A stretch of DNA of 8,930 bases from Bacteroidales bacterium (GTDB lineage: Bacteria; Bacteroidota; Bacteroidia; Bacteroidales; UBA10428), in contig DAOUOU010000110.1 in NCBI GenBank assembly GCA_030626465.1, positions 1-8,930 of the forward strand, in the 5' to 3' direction. The position numbers and the translations under genes were made by a program. How positions within the stretch are numbered: the stretch's first letter is position 1; each line of letters opens with the position of its first letter. A model generated the notes under the pieces. That model searched no databases. It saw nothing but the letters and a program-made list of their open reading frames with translations, and had not been told where the DNA came from. Of the stretch, positions 1-7,280 are shown piece after piece.

Positions 1-48
1 AATTGAAGCCAGTAAAACAGCGATGGAACAAAATAATTTTCTTTTCAT
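1..48 (-). CDS. 5' end of an exported protein (partial, leaves the window)
   Basis: Only the first 16 codons are inside the window. Read leftward from an ATG at 48-46 they give MKRKLFCSIAVLLASI, a short basic start followed by a hydrophobic stretch, which is the beginning of a signal peptide. Whether it ends in a lipobox or a signal peptidase I site cannot be seen. There is no Shine-Dalgarno sequence, as is common in Bacteroidota. A perfect TAnnTTTG promoter box sits about 50 bp upstream on the same strand (97-104), which supports this start. The gene diverges from the lipoprotein gene starting at 331. The function is unknown. Confidence 0.6.
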   Translation of the reverse strand, partial: MKRKLFCSIAVLLASI

Positions 49-96
49 TGTTCTAGATTTTGGTTGATGTAAACTGAAATGATTAAATACTGGTAA

Positions 97-104
97 CAAA
101 TGTA
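97..104 (-). promoter_or_regulatory. Bacteroidota-type -7 promoter box
   Basis: The minus strand reads TACATTTG, a perfect match to the TAnnTTTG -7 consensus of the primary sigma factor of Bacteroidota. Transcription would start near position 90, giving a leader of about 40 nt before the ATG at 48. The matching -33 TTTG is poor: the nearest candidate is GTTTC about 20 bp upstream. The call rests on the -7 box and its placement. Confidence 0.45.
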
Positions 105-330
105 ATTAAAAGCTGAGTAGAATGAAACATATACCTTACCATGATCCCGGCGAATTCCAAACAAGACTATTGCTTAGATCCAATATTTAGTGTTTTGTTC
201 TTCAAGAATTCCAAATTCTCAGGTATTTTGAAATTACTTTAAACTTTTAACAGGTGTATCTGTTGTTCTTAAATCAATTATTAAAAACATTATTGTAAGA
301 ACAGTTATTAAAATTATAAAGCCTATAGTT
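105..330. other. Divergent intergenic region, no gene seen
   Basis: This AT-rich stretch lies between the leftward gene at 48 and the rightward lipoprotein at 331. It must hold the promoter of the latter, but I find no clean TAnnTTTG on the plus strand. The nearest are seven-base variants such as TATTTTG around 223-229. No coding frame, hairpin terminator or RNA gene was recognised. The segment just before the ATG at 331 is A/T-rich without a Shine-Dalgarno motif. Confidence 0.5.
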
Positions 331-1587
331 ATGAAATCAACAATTAAATTTTTATCACTTAATGTGTGGATTGCAATCATTGCATTAATCCTTATAAATT
401 ATGGTTGCAGTAAAGATGATAATAAGGATGCCCTGGATGGAGATCTTATAGGGGGTATCATATTAGCTCCCGATGGTTCTACACCTATTGCAGGCGCTAC
501 CGTATATGTACCGGAATCCATAACTTCTTCAACTAAAAGGAGTTCAGATTTAAATGCTGTAGATTGTTCAGAACCAGATGAAGCATACATTGTATATACT
601 TGTACTAATTACGATGGAAGTTTTGAACTTAATATTTCACAAGTAAGTGAACCTTCATTCACTTTGAGGATATCAAAAGGTTCATTTAAAAAAGACTATA
701 TTATTGATCTGAACACTACAGATAATAATTTAGGAAATTTAACATTACCTTCTGATCCGGCAGAAGGTGCTGGAAATTTTGCCTTAGTTACAGGCAATTA
801 TGACAGAATGCAGGATATTTTGGCAAAATTGGGAATGGGAGAAATCAATTCTTTTTATGAACTAGAGCTGGGAACTGAAATGTTTGATCTATACAATGGA
901 GATAATTCTCTTGGTTCTGAATATCCCGAGTTTCCGGAAATATTCGGTACTGATCTTTTAACCGGTAATCCAAAGATAAATAACTATGACATTGTATTCA
1001 TTAACTGTGGAAATAATTATGAATATGAGATCCTGGGAGATGCTGATAAAAAATCGATTTTAAGACAATATGTAAATAATGGAGGTAAACTATACATAAC
1101 AGATCTCTCATACGATTTTGTTGAACAGGTTTTTCCTGAATATGTTGACTTTTATGGTAGTGATGAAGTAAGTGAACCCGAACCTGAAGAAATGGATATG
1201 GCAGAAATTGGTGATTACGGTATAACCAGTAATGCAACAATAAATGATAATCAGCTGGTTTCATGGTTAAATACTGTGTCTTGCCAGGGGGGATCCTGTC
1301 TTAATTCTAACAATACTGCTCATATAGCAGGTTTCTTACCTGGATGGGCCTTAATTAATGGAGCTCATCCCGCTAAAACTTCCGATGTTAAAATATGGAT
1401 AACAGGCCCCGTTTCATGGTATGACTGGTCTATAGGAGAAGGATCAGGTTCAAAACCCTTAACAATCTCTTTTAATTTTGGACTGGGTAAAGTATTGTAT
1501 ACATCTTATCACACAGAAGAAGAGAATCCCTCGTCTGGTTTCTGGCCCCAGGAAAGAATTTTGCAATACTTTGTTTTTGAGTTATAA
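331..1587 (+). CDS. Predicted surface-exposed lipoprotein with a regulatory-like beta domain and a GATase-like fold domain
   Basis: The 418-residue product starts with a lipoprotein signal peptide. The hydrophobic segment at residues 12-22 leads to INYGC, so Cys26 is the likely lipidated residue. The residues right after it are SKDDN, matching the X-K-(D/E)2-X lipoprotein export signal known from Capnocytophaga, so the protein is predicted on the cell surface. Residues about 38-115 resemble a carboxypeptidase-regulatory-like beta sandwich (GDLIGGIILAPDGSTPIAGA, later DGSFEL). Residues about 148-275 look like an alpha/beta, class I amidotransferase/ThuA-like fold: a YDIVFINCG strand, then a helix and VNNGGKLYITD. 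I see no certain catalytic triad. The C-terminal part ends in GKVLYTSYHTE and an ILQYFVFEL tail. It is a single gene closed by the terminator at 1617. The existence of the gene is certain; its role is unknown. Confidence 0.85.
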   Translation: MKSTIKFLSLNVWIAIIALILINYGCSKDDNKDALDGDLIGGIILAPDGSTPIAGATVYVPESITSSTKRSSDLNAVDCSEPDEAYIVYTCTNYDGSFELNISQVSEPSFTLRISKGSFKKDYIIDLNTTDNNLGNLTLPSDPAEGAGNFALVTGNYDRMQDILAKLGMGEINSFYELELGTEMFDLYNGDNSLGSEYPEFPEIFGTDLLTGNPKINNYDIVFINCGNNYEYEILGDADKKSILRQYVNNGGKLYITDLSYDFVEQVFPEYVDFYGSDEVSEPEPEEMDMAEIGDYGITSNATINDNQLVSWLNTVSCQGGSCLNSNNTAHIAGFLPGWALINGAHPAKTSDVKIWITGPVSWYDWSIGEGSGSKPLTISFNFGLGKVLYTSYHTEEENPSSGFWPQERILQYFVFEL

Positions 1588-1616
1588 AACACTACTATTC
1601 AATTTTGCAATATATA

Positions 1617-1654
1617 AATCCGCTTATTTATAAAATGAGCGGGTTCTTTTTTTT
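1617..1654 (+). terminator. Strong intrinsic terminator of the lipoprotein gene
   Basis: A 13-bp stem pairs 1617-1629 with 1633-1645 around a three-base AUA loop, with two G-U pairs and the core CCGCT/AGCGG. After one C it is followed by eight T residues (1647-1654). It sits 30 bp after the stop at 1587. Read on the minus strand the hairpin has no U-tract, so it probably serves mainly the plus-strand gene. The converging cargo gene that stops at 1723 may use the bare hairpin weakly. Confidence 0.85.
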
Positions 1655-1722
1655 ACTTTATGTCTTATTCTTCAACTTCATTAATTTTAACTAATACTTC
1701 CTGTTTTTATGCCATAATCCCT

Positions 1723-3531
1723 TTAACGTATTAAGCTAAGCGTACCCTTTTTAACAACAATTCTGTCATCCCACATTTCTGCTTTTAATACATAAGCGTA
1801 TGAATCAATACTCTGAAGTTTGCCTTTGTATTTTCCATCCCAAGCCTGATTGATATCATTGGTAAAGAATACTTCTGTGCCCCAGCGGTTGTAAATTCTA
1901 AATTCGATCAGGTTCTTTATACCCCAGCCATCAACTTTTATTTCATCATTGATCTGATCTCCGTTTGGAGTAAATGCATCGGGTACTCCAATCCTGTATT
2001 CTTCAGTAACTTCAATATTGACTTCGAATGATTCGCTAATGAAACATTCATTCGTGTCTGTGACCACAAGTGTATAGGTTGTTGTCTGCAAAGGTTGCAC
2101 GGTAGGATCCGGGCAATCTGTACAGGTAATTCGTTCATCAGGTGACCAGTTATAGGCAATAATATCTCTGTTCAGACTATCATAGGCAACGATGGCAACA
2201 GTATCGCCAATGATAATGGATGTATCGGTTGGAAAAACACTTATTTTGCCAGGTATAAGACTTCCCTGAATAACGATCGTTATCTGACCCGAATTAACGC
2301 AATTGGTAATTGTATCTGTGATTGTAGCAGTATAAGTTGTGGTATCTTCAGGTGATACGACGGGGGTATAACTTGTTGGATCATCAACGCCTTCGCCAGG
2401 TTCCCAAAGTATTACATGGCCTCCCGATGCCTGTATCTCTACTGAGCCTCCCGGACATACTGCCGCATACTCGCTTAAATAAAGTATCGGAGGATCATGT
2501 ATTACAAGATCTTGCTGAATAGAATCAGAACAACCAAATGTATTCGAAATTTTAAGCGAAACAGTGTAAGAACCTGCTGAAAATGTTTGAGAAGGATCCT
2601 GACTAATACTTGTATTGCCATTACCAAAATCCCAGAAACTGTTGTCGTCACCAATTGATGTATTTACAAAAAATACCGGCTCCTGATCACAAAATTTATC
2701 TTCAGCATAAGTAAAATCTGCTCGGATAACAAAAATATGAATCGTATCGTCCACTATACAATTACCGGAAGCACCCGAAACATGGAGTTCAGGAACGATA
2801 TAACCCATAGTATCGTAACTGTGAACAGCAGAATCTCCAAAGTAGATGATGTTATCTTCTCCTACATCCCAGAAAAAGGATTGAACATCCGTTGTATCTC
2901 CAAGCGTAAATGTAATCGGCGTTCCTTTGCAAGCCTCATAGGTGCTTATGTTAAAATCAGCAACAGGACCGTCAACCGTTATAGTATAGGAAGATGTATC
3001 AGAACATATCTGGTAGTAAGTGATAAAGCGTACATTGTATGAACCATGAGCAGCATAAGCATGGTACATGTATCGTGAACCTGCTTCACTGCTAAAAGTC
3101 CCGTCACCAAAATCCCATAATACACTATCTTTGGTAGCAGCCCCCGTCACGAATTCAACATTTCCGTTTATACACGCGTTGGAGGAATCAATATCCAGAC
3201 GTGCGGTTGGTGTTTGTATAACAGTAATGTTTCTGGTAACAGAATCAGATTCTGATGTGCTGGTGTTGGTTACGACCAGCTTTACAGGGTAAACACCTCC
3301 ATTAAGGAAGGTGAATGAAGGATTTTCATCATTTGAGGTACCTGCTGTACCAAAATACCAGTCATAAGTATAGTCTACTCCGGTTGATCCTTCGTTTGTG
3401 AATTGTACGCTGAAAGGATTACATCCAAGGGTATCATCAGCAGAAAAATCAGCTGTCACTTGAGATACAGCATTAGAAGCCGTAAAAAAAAAGAATGCTA
3501 TAAAGAAAACCTGGTTTGCTTTTTTTTTCAC
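1723..3531 (-). CDS. Secreted PKD-repeat protein with T9SS type B sorting domain (gliding-motility-associated C-terminal family)
   Basis: The 602-residue product begins with a signal peptide (MKKKANQVFF start, likely cut after residue 23, AVSQ). Four PKD-type beta domains follow at about 27-105, 108-187, 190-268 and 270-345; clear signatures are WDFGDG and WDFGNG. Two Ig-like or PKD-like domains come next at about 347-422 and 424-507, each with a TTTYT strand. Residues about 515-602 are the C-terminal type B sorting domain: VPDAFTPNGDQINDE, IYNRWGTEVF, WDGKYKG and a terminal KKGTLSLIR. Such proteins cross the outer membrane by the T9SS and stay on the surface or are released. The start is GTG at 3531: no in-frame ATG lies between it and an upstream stop, and only this start keeps the signal peptide. 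Many paired Cys residues suggest disulfides. It diverges from the PorP/SprF-like gene. The ligand is unknown; adhesion is an inference. Confidence 0.9.
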   Translation of the reverse strand: MKKKANQVFFIAFFFFTASNAVSQVTADFSADDTLGCNPFSVQFTNEGSTGVDYTYDWYFGTAGTSNDENPSFTFLNGGVYPVKLVVTNTSTSESDSVTRNITVIQTPTARLDIDSSNACINGNVEFVTGAATKDSVLWDFGDGTFSSEAGSRYMYHAYAAHGSYNVRFITYYQICSDTSSYTITVDGPVADFNISTYEACKGTPITFTLGDTTDVQSFFWDVGEDNIIYFGDSAVHSYDTMGYIVPELHVSGASGNCIVDDTIHIFVIRADFTYAEDKFCDQEPVFFVNTSIGDDNSFWDFGNGNTSISQDPSQTFSAGSYTVSLKISNTFGCSDSIQQDLVIHDPPILYLSEYAAVCPGGSVEIQASGGHVILWEPGEGVDDPTSYTPVVSPEDTTTYTATITDTITNCVNSGQITIVIQGSLIPGKISVFPTDTSIIIGDTVAIVAYDSLNRDIIAYNWSPDERITCTDCPDPTVQPLQTTTYTLVVTDTNECFISESFEVNIEVTEEYRIGVPDAFTPNGDQINDEIKVDGWGIKNLIEFRIYNRWGTEVFFTNDINQAWDGKYKGKLQSIDSYAYVLKAEMWDDRIVVKKGTLSLIR

Positions 3532-3775
3532 AATACAAGTATTAATTAGTACTTAAACAAGTTGGTCCAAATCAACTAATAGCATCTGAAGATTCGATAG
3601 TACACTCAGACATTCGTTTTCATTACACCAAATGTTGAACTAAAAGTATCATTTTATAGCTAATAATAAAAAAATATTTATTCAATTTTTTGATTGTCAA
3701 TAAGTACGTTTTTTATATTAAAGAAAATATGTTTAATTTATATGTGGTTTACAAAAAAGGATTAGTGATTATTCC
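3532..3775. other. Shared divergent promoter region of the T9SS cargo and partner genes
   Basis: This AT-rich gap separates the GTG of the cargo gene from the ATG of the PorP/SprF-like gene and must carry both promoters. No perfect TAnnTTTG is present. One-mismatch boxes exist: TATGTTTA at 3728-3735 on the plus strand, about 40 bp before the ATG, and TACTTTTA on the minus strand around 3643-3650. Neither has a convincing -33 partner, so I do not call them. A short near-palindrome (GTTGGT, CCAA, ATCAAC) at 3561-3576 lies about 30 bp before the cargo start. No coding frame was recognised here. Confidence 0.4.
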
Positions 3776-4795
3776 ATGGATTATTTTAAAAGAATATTTA
3801 ATTACAGTAAGATTTTATTCTTGCTGACTGGTTTTTATATATTATCAATACCTGTAAATGCTCAGGAAACTCAGTTTACATTGTTCCATTACAGCCCCTT
3901 AACCCTTAATCCTGCCAATACGGGTAGCTTTAACGGAGACTTGCGTATTGCAGGAAATTTCAGAAATCAATGGGCCGGAACTTCCACTCCTTTTCGGACT
4001 GCTGCAGTTAGTATGGATACCAAACTTTTTCTTCTTCACCAGAAGTTTGGGATAGGGGTACACTTTCTAAACGACGAATCAGGTGTCGGAGGATTAACCT
4101 ATAACAAACTGTATGCTTCTTTATCGTATGAAAAAGAACTGAATGACAACTATTTCAGTTTAGGACTACAGGCCGGATATGTTTTTGGTTCTTTTAACAG
4201 CTGGACTGTCTGGGATAATACTACCGGTAATTTTTCAGCTCCGAGCGGTGAGGAGAATTTTAGAGAGAAAATGTCATATTTTGATTTGAATGCCGGATTA
4301 AGCTGGAAAAGAAGCATCAATATTTTTGAACCGGAAATTGGTGTTTCCTTCTTTCATCTTAATGCACCGAACAAATCATTCTTTGAGGGCAACGAAAAGG
4401 AGGAACTAAAGTACATCCTGAATGCCAGCACTAAAGTCAAGTTCAATGATGAATTCTATCTGCATCCGGCATTTTTATACCTGGGGAAAAAGGGTGCAAC
4501 ACTTACAATTATTGGCACAAACCTGGGATACAATTTTTTGGGTAACAGAACGAGTGTCAGGCAGGTATTTGGAGGGATTTATATCAGAAATGGTCTTGTA
4601 AATGAATTGGAATCTTTATCGATTTTGCTTGGCACTACCGTAAGCAGGTTAGACATTGCCATAAGCTATGATTTGAATTTATCAGGCTTAAGCAAAGCTG
4701 CTGGTAATAATATGGGAGCCTTTGAGATCTCCTTAATATATAAAAGCATAAGTACATTACTAAACAGTTATTCTATTCCCTGTGAAAGATATTAA
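3776..4795 (+). CDS. PorP/SprF family T9SS-associated outer-membrane protein
   Basis: The 339-residue protein has a signal peptide (hydrophobic residues 13-26, cleavage likely after VNA at 29 before Q30). Mature residues about 39-50 carry the family hallmark YSPLTLNPANTG, followed by a GNFRNQW segment at 60-66 and alternating amphipathic strands to the end, as expected of an outer-membrane beta barrel. The length fits the PorP/SprF family, usually about 300-350 residues. In known systems, members near a type B cargo gene are needed for secretion or surface attachment of that cargo, SprF with SprB being the classic case. Here the neighbouring divergent gene encodes exactly such a cargo. The stop codon lies inside the next gene (14-bp overlap), so the two are probably co-transcribed and translationally coupled. 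I give no symbol because many paralogues occur per genome. Confidence 0.9.
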   Translation: MDYFKRIFNYSKILFLLTGFYILSIPVNAQETQFTLFHYSPLTLNPANTGSFNGDLRIAGNFRNQWAGTSTPFRTAAVSMDTKLFLLHQKFGIGVHFLNDESGVGGLTYNKLYASLSYEKELNDNYFSLGLQAGYVFGSFNSWTVWDNTTGNFSAPSGEENFREKMSYFDLNAGLSWKRSINIFEPEIGVSFFHLNAPNKSFFEGNEKEELKYILNASTKVKFNDEFYLHPAFLYLGKKGATLTIIGTNLGYNFLGNRTSVRQVFGGIYIRNGLVNELESLSILLGTTVSRLDIAISYDLNLSGLSKAAGNNMGAFEISLIYKSISTLLNSYSIPCERY

Positions 4796-6893
4796 GTACA
4801 TAATTTTTTCAGCCTGTGTGTTGTTTTATTTTTGCTCTGTGGGTTACGGCCAGATAAATGATGTAAATAAGCTAAATCCTTCTCAATTGAAGCGTTTTGC
4901 TAAGAATGCCATGCGTGCAGGAGATGCTCATAGTGCCATCTTTTTTTATGAAAAATATCGCACCAAAAAGCCATATAACAACAAAATAAATTACGAACTG
5001 GCCAATCTTCATCATGAGGTCAGAAATTACATAGAAGCCAGGGATCTTTATTATCTGGTGATAGAAAAAGCTGAAAACAAATATCCCCTGGCCAGGTTTT
5101 ATTATGCACAAATGTTAAAATCAACCGGTGATTATGACAATGCCATTGCCCATTTCGACATGTTCAGAAAAGATTATAAGGGCAAAAAAGATTCCAGAGT
5201 ATATGGGAGGCTGGCACGAAATGAGATTGCCGGATGCGATTCAGCTAAAATAATTATTCAGAATCCCTTGAACATCACCATTCAAAGTCTGAATTCCACT
5301 ATTAATAGTCCTCATATTGAACTATCACCCATACCAATAAATGATAATACATTTATTTATGCCTCGTTGAGGGTGGATTCGTTGATATATTTTACCAACG
5401 AAAACATTGATACTGCCAGACCTGTGAGGCAGTTTTACATGGCCAGAAAAGAAGGCATGGACTGGATTGGAGGCGAATTACTCCCCGGTGTATTCAATAT
5501 TCCGGGGATTGAAACAGGAAACGGTATCTTTTCAAGAGATGGAAAACGATTCTATTTTACACGATGCCAGAAAAACTGGCAGGGGAAAATAATTTGCAGT
5601 ATTTATCGCAGTACAAAGGATGGTGATACCTGGAGCAAGCCTGAAAAACTTCCTCCATTGATCAATGATCCGAACTTTACGAGTACACAACCAGCATTGG
5701 CCAGAACTGCAAAGAGCGACAGGGAAATTATTTATTTCGTATCAGACCGGCCTGATGGAAAAGGAGGGCTGGATATCTGGTATACTGTATGGAACGATGC
5801 AAAGAACGTGTATAGTAAGCCTCGCCATGTAGGAAGCAAAATCAATACTGCCGGCGATGAAATGACACCATTTTATAATTTTTCAAACAGGACACTTCAT
5901 TTCAGTTCATCAGGTTTGCCTGGTATTGGGGGTCTGGATGTTTTCAAGACTTTTGGAGAAAGAAAGAAGTGGTCAGACATACAGCATATTGGCTACCCTG
6001 TTAATTCAAGTTACGATGATCTGTACTATACGGTAAGCAGAAGGGAAGAGGACGGGTTCTTTGTCTCAAATCGTCCCGATTCTTTGAGCAATGAAACCTG
6101 CTGCGATGATATATTTTATTATTGCTGGAACGATTATATAAGGATTACTGTTACAGGTGTCATTTATCCGTTTGAAACAGATCGCTTTGGCAGAAAAAAG
6201 GATCTCACCGGTTTTGATTTCATGAATCCTGGTGAAAATATCAAACCCTTGGATAAAGCTAAAGCAGTTTTGTACAGGGAGGACAACAAAACCGGTGAAT
6301 ACGTTTTTATTGACAGATATACTACTTCCGAAAATGGAAGGTTCTATTTCACATTACAACCCGATCAGGAATATGAATTTCGGATGGAAGGTTTTCAGTA
6401 CTTCGACAGTAAAAACTTTCTCTCAACAGAATTCTTTAATTTTTCAGATACCATAGAAATGCCTCCTACCTGGGTGAATGTATTCAGCGAAAAACCTGTT
6501 GTTCTCGAAAATATTTATTACGATTTTAATAGTTCCGAATTGACTAAGGAAGCCCAGAATGTGCTGGATACAACACTTCTCATTTTGCTAAGGGGGGCAC
6601 CCGAATTCATCATTGAAATTGGATCGCATACCGATAGTATAGGGGATTACAAATACAATATAGAGCTTTCACAGGAACGTGCCAGCAATGTTGTAAAATA
6701 CCTTATCAGAAAAGGTATAACTACCGAAAGACTAATTGCAAAGGGTTATGGAGCACTTTACCCTATTGCACCAAATTTCAATCCCGATGGATCTGATAAT
6801 GAAGAAGGCAGAGTTCAAAACCGTCGTACCGAATTTAGAATTGTCGGGACTATCGGTGAAGAAGACGAAGATGAAATATACGTGGAAGATTGA
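4782..6893 (+). CDS. TPR / PD40 beta-propeller / OmpA-domain protein (PorE-like architecture)
   Basis: The 703-residue protein starts with a signal peptide (hydrophobic 5-19, likely cut after GYG at 23). Helical TPR-like repeats occupy about 32-155 (for example GDAHSAIFFYEKY and GDYDNAIAHF). A PD40/WD40-like propeller spans about 165-450, with blades such as FSRDGKRFYFT, IYFVSDRPDGKGGLDIW and GLPGIGGLDVF. A carboxypeptidase-regulatory-like beta domain follows at about 455-560. The OmpA C-terminal peptidoglycan-binding domain is at 577-690: IYYDFNSSEL, SHTDSIGDYKYN, LSQERASNVV and QNRRTEF, keeping the Asp (TDS) and Arg expected to hold diaminopimelate. The tail is acidic. The GTG at 4782 is chosen because an in-frame stop lies just upstream and the next Met (residue 44) would lose the signal peptide. 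It overlaps the PorP/SprF-like gene by 14 bp. The likely role is periplasmic anchoring of the T9SS partner to the wall. Confidence 0.88.
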   Translation: MKDIKYIIFSACVLFYFCSVGYGQINDVNKLNPSQLKRFAKNAMRAGDAHSAIFFYEKYRTKKPYNNKINYELANLHHEVRNYIEARDLYYLVIEKAENKYPLARFYYAQMLKSTGDYDNAIAHFDMFRKDYKGKKDSRVYGRLARNEIAGCDSAKIIIQNPLNITIQSLNSTINSPHIELSPIPINDNTFIYASLRVDSLIYFTNENIDTARPVRQFYMARKEGMDWIGGELLPGVFNIPGIETGNGIFSRDGKRFYFTRCQKNWQGKIICSIYRSTKDGDTWSKPEKLPPLINDPNFTSTQPALARTAKSDREIIYFVSDRPDGKGGLDIWYTVWNDAKNVYSKPRHVGSKINTAGDEMTPFYNFSNRTLHFSSSGLPGIGGLDVFKTFGERKKWSDIQHIGYPVNSSYDDLYYTVSRREEDGFFVSNRPDSLSNETCCDDIFYYCWNDYIRITVTGVIYPFETDRFGRKKDLTGFDFMNPGENIKPLDKAKAVLYREDNKTGEYVFIDRYTTSENGRFYFTLQPDQEYEFRMEGFQYFDSKNFLSTEFFNFSDTIEMPPTWVNVFSEKPVVLENIYYDFNSSELTKEAQNVLDTTLLILLRGAPEFIIEIGSHTDSIGDYKYNIELSQERASNVVKYLIRKGITTERLIAKGYGALYPIAPNFNPDGSDNEEGRVQNRRTEFRIVGTIGEEDEDEIYVED

Positions 6894-6896
6894 TTC

Positions 6897-6986
6897 TCAA
6901 TAATCGTCCCAACCAATTTCTAAGGCATCCCAGTCGCCAGACATCCCCACGGTTCTGGTCCAGGTACCTTTCATGTAATCGTCGTC
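6897..6986 (-). pseudogene. 3' remnant of a lost gene (29 codons plus stop)
   Basis: Read on the minus strand this segment encodes DDDYMKGTWTRTVGMSGDWD followed by ALEIGWDDY and a TGA stop at 6899-6897. The composition (three Trp, four Gly, a mix of charged residues, higher GC than the surroundings) looks like real protein rather than AT-rich noise. The frame has no start of its own except an internal ATG at 6974, which would give 25 residues. Upstream it runs straight into the low-complexity repeat that begins at 6987, where it stays open but reads nonsense. The stop lies 3 bp from the stop of the OmpA-domain gene, a tight convergent arrangement. I read it as the tail of a gene whose body was replaced by repeats. 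A genuine tiny gene is the alternative. I do not recognise the family. Confidence 0.35.
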
Positions 6987-7042
6987 AACTGTGTAATTGA
7001 TTAGTTGATGAATTGATGAATCGGTGAACTGGTTAACTGAAG
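6987..7042 (+). repeat. 56-bp repeat, copy 1 (uninterrupted)
   Basis: This unit starts with aactgtgtaattg and ends with gttaactgaag. It is built of internal aattgatg-type micro-repeats. It matches copy 2 (7076-7170) at 52 of 56 positions once a 31-bp insert and an extra 8-bp atgaattg in copy 2 are removed. It gives the empty-site reference for the insert. Confidence 0.7.
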
Positions 7043-7075
7043 ATTGTGATAAAGTGTTTAACTGTTGAATTGTGT

Positions 7076-7170
7076 AACTGTGTAATTGCTTCGCCAGCCG
7101 TAGCCTTGGCGAAGGCTGGATGAATTGATGAATTGATGAACCGGTGAACTGATGAATTGATTAACTGAAG
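7076..7170 (+). repeat. 56-bp repeat, copy 2 (interrupted)
   Basis: The unit begins with the same 13 bases as copy 1 (aactgtgtaattg, 7076-7088), is then broken by the GC-rich insert at 7089-7119, and resumes at 7120. It carries one additional atgaattg at 7152-7159, probably from slippage, and ends with attaactgaag at 7170. The arithmetic is exact: 56 + 31 + 8 = 95 bp. Mismatches to copy 1 are four single substitutions. Confidence 0.7.
7089..7119. repeat. 31-bp GC-rich palindromic insert
   Basis: Arms CTTCGCCA (7089-7096) and TGGCGAAG (7107-7114) form a perfect 8-bp stem with a 10-base loop. A second, mutually exclusive stem pairs CCAGCC (7094-7099) with GGCTGG (7114-7119). It is far richer in GC than the repeats around it and is absent from the sister copy at the same point (between 6999 and 7000). 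I see no target duplication. It resembles short REP-like mobile palindromes, which is an inference. Confidence 0.6.
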
Positions 7171-7280
7171 AATTCTATTTTGCTCACAAATTCTCAAATA
7201 ACAATTAATCTTTCTCCGGGGTAAGCCATGATCTGATGAACAATAATAAAATGCTACTCATGAGAGGAATCAGTATGATA
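7171..7280. other. Non-coding stretch left of the insertion sequence
   Basis: This AT-rich DNA lies between repeat copy 2 and the target duplication of the insertion sequence. It was presumably the native upstream region of the lipoprotein gene now at 8785. No promoter with a perfect TAnnTTTG box, terminator or RNA gene was recognised. A short leftward open frame with a hydrophobic stretch crosses the IS border (7205-7315) but is judged accidental. Confidence 0.4.

Noticed and set aside
399..1264. Minus-strand open frames of 63 and 87 codons inside the lipoprotein gene.
   Set aside because: They are shadows of the plus-strand gene, without domains or sensible composition.
1617..1654. The terminator as a bidirectional one also ending the converging PKD gene.
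   Set aside because: On the minus strand the stem is followed by ATTTATATATTGC, with no U-tract, so efficient termination there cannot be claimed.
1938..3292. Several open frames of 61-101 codons on both strands inside the PKD gene.
   Set aside because: They overlap a clearly coding frame with full domain signatures, and none shows a family motif.
3669..3700. A TTGACA-like box (minus strand, 3700-3695) spaced from a TATTTTTT box, as a promoter for the cargo gene.
   Set aside because: TTGACA is not the Bacteroidota -35 element, the -7 box lacks its G, and the region is so AT-rich that such matches are expected by chance.
6987..7170. The repeat field as a CRISPR array.
   Set aside because: There are only two units with internal low complexity, no spacers of regular length and no cas genes nearby.
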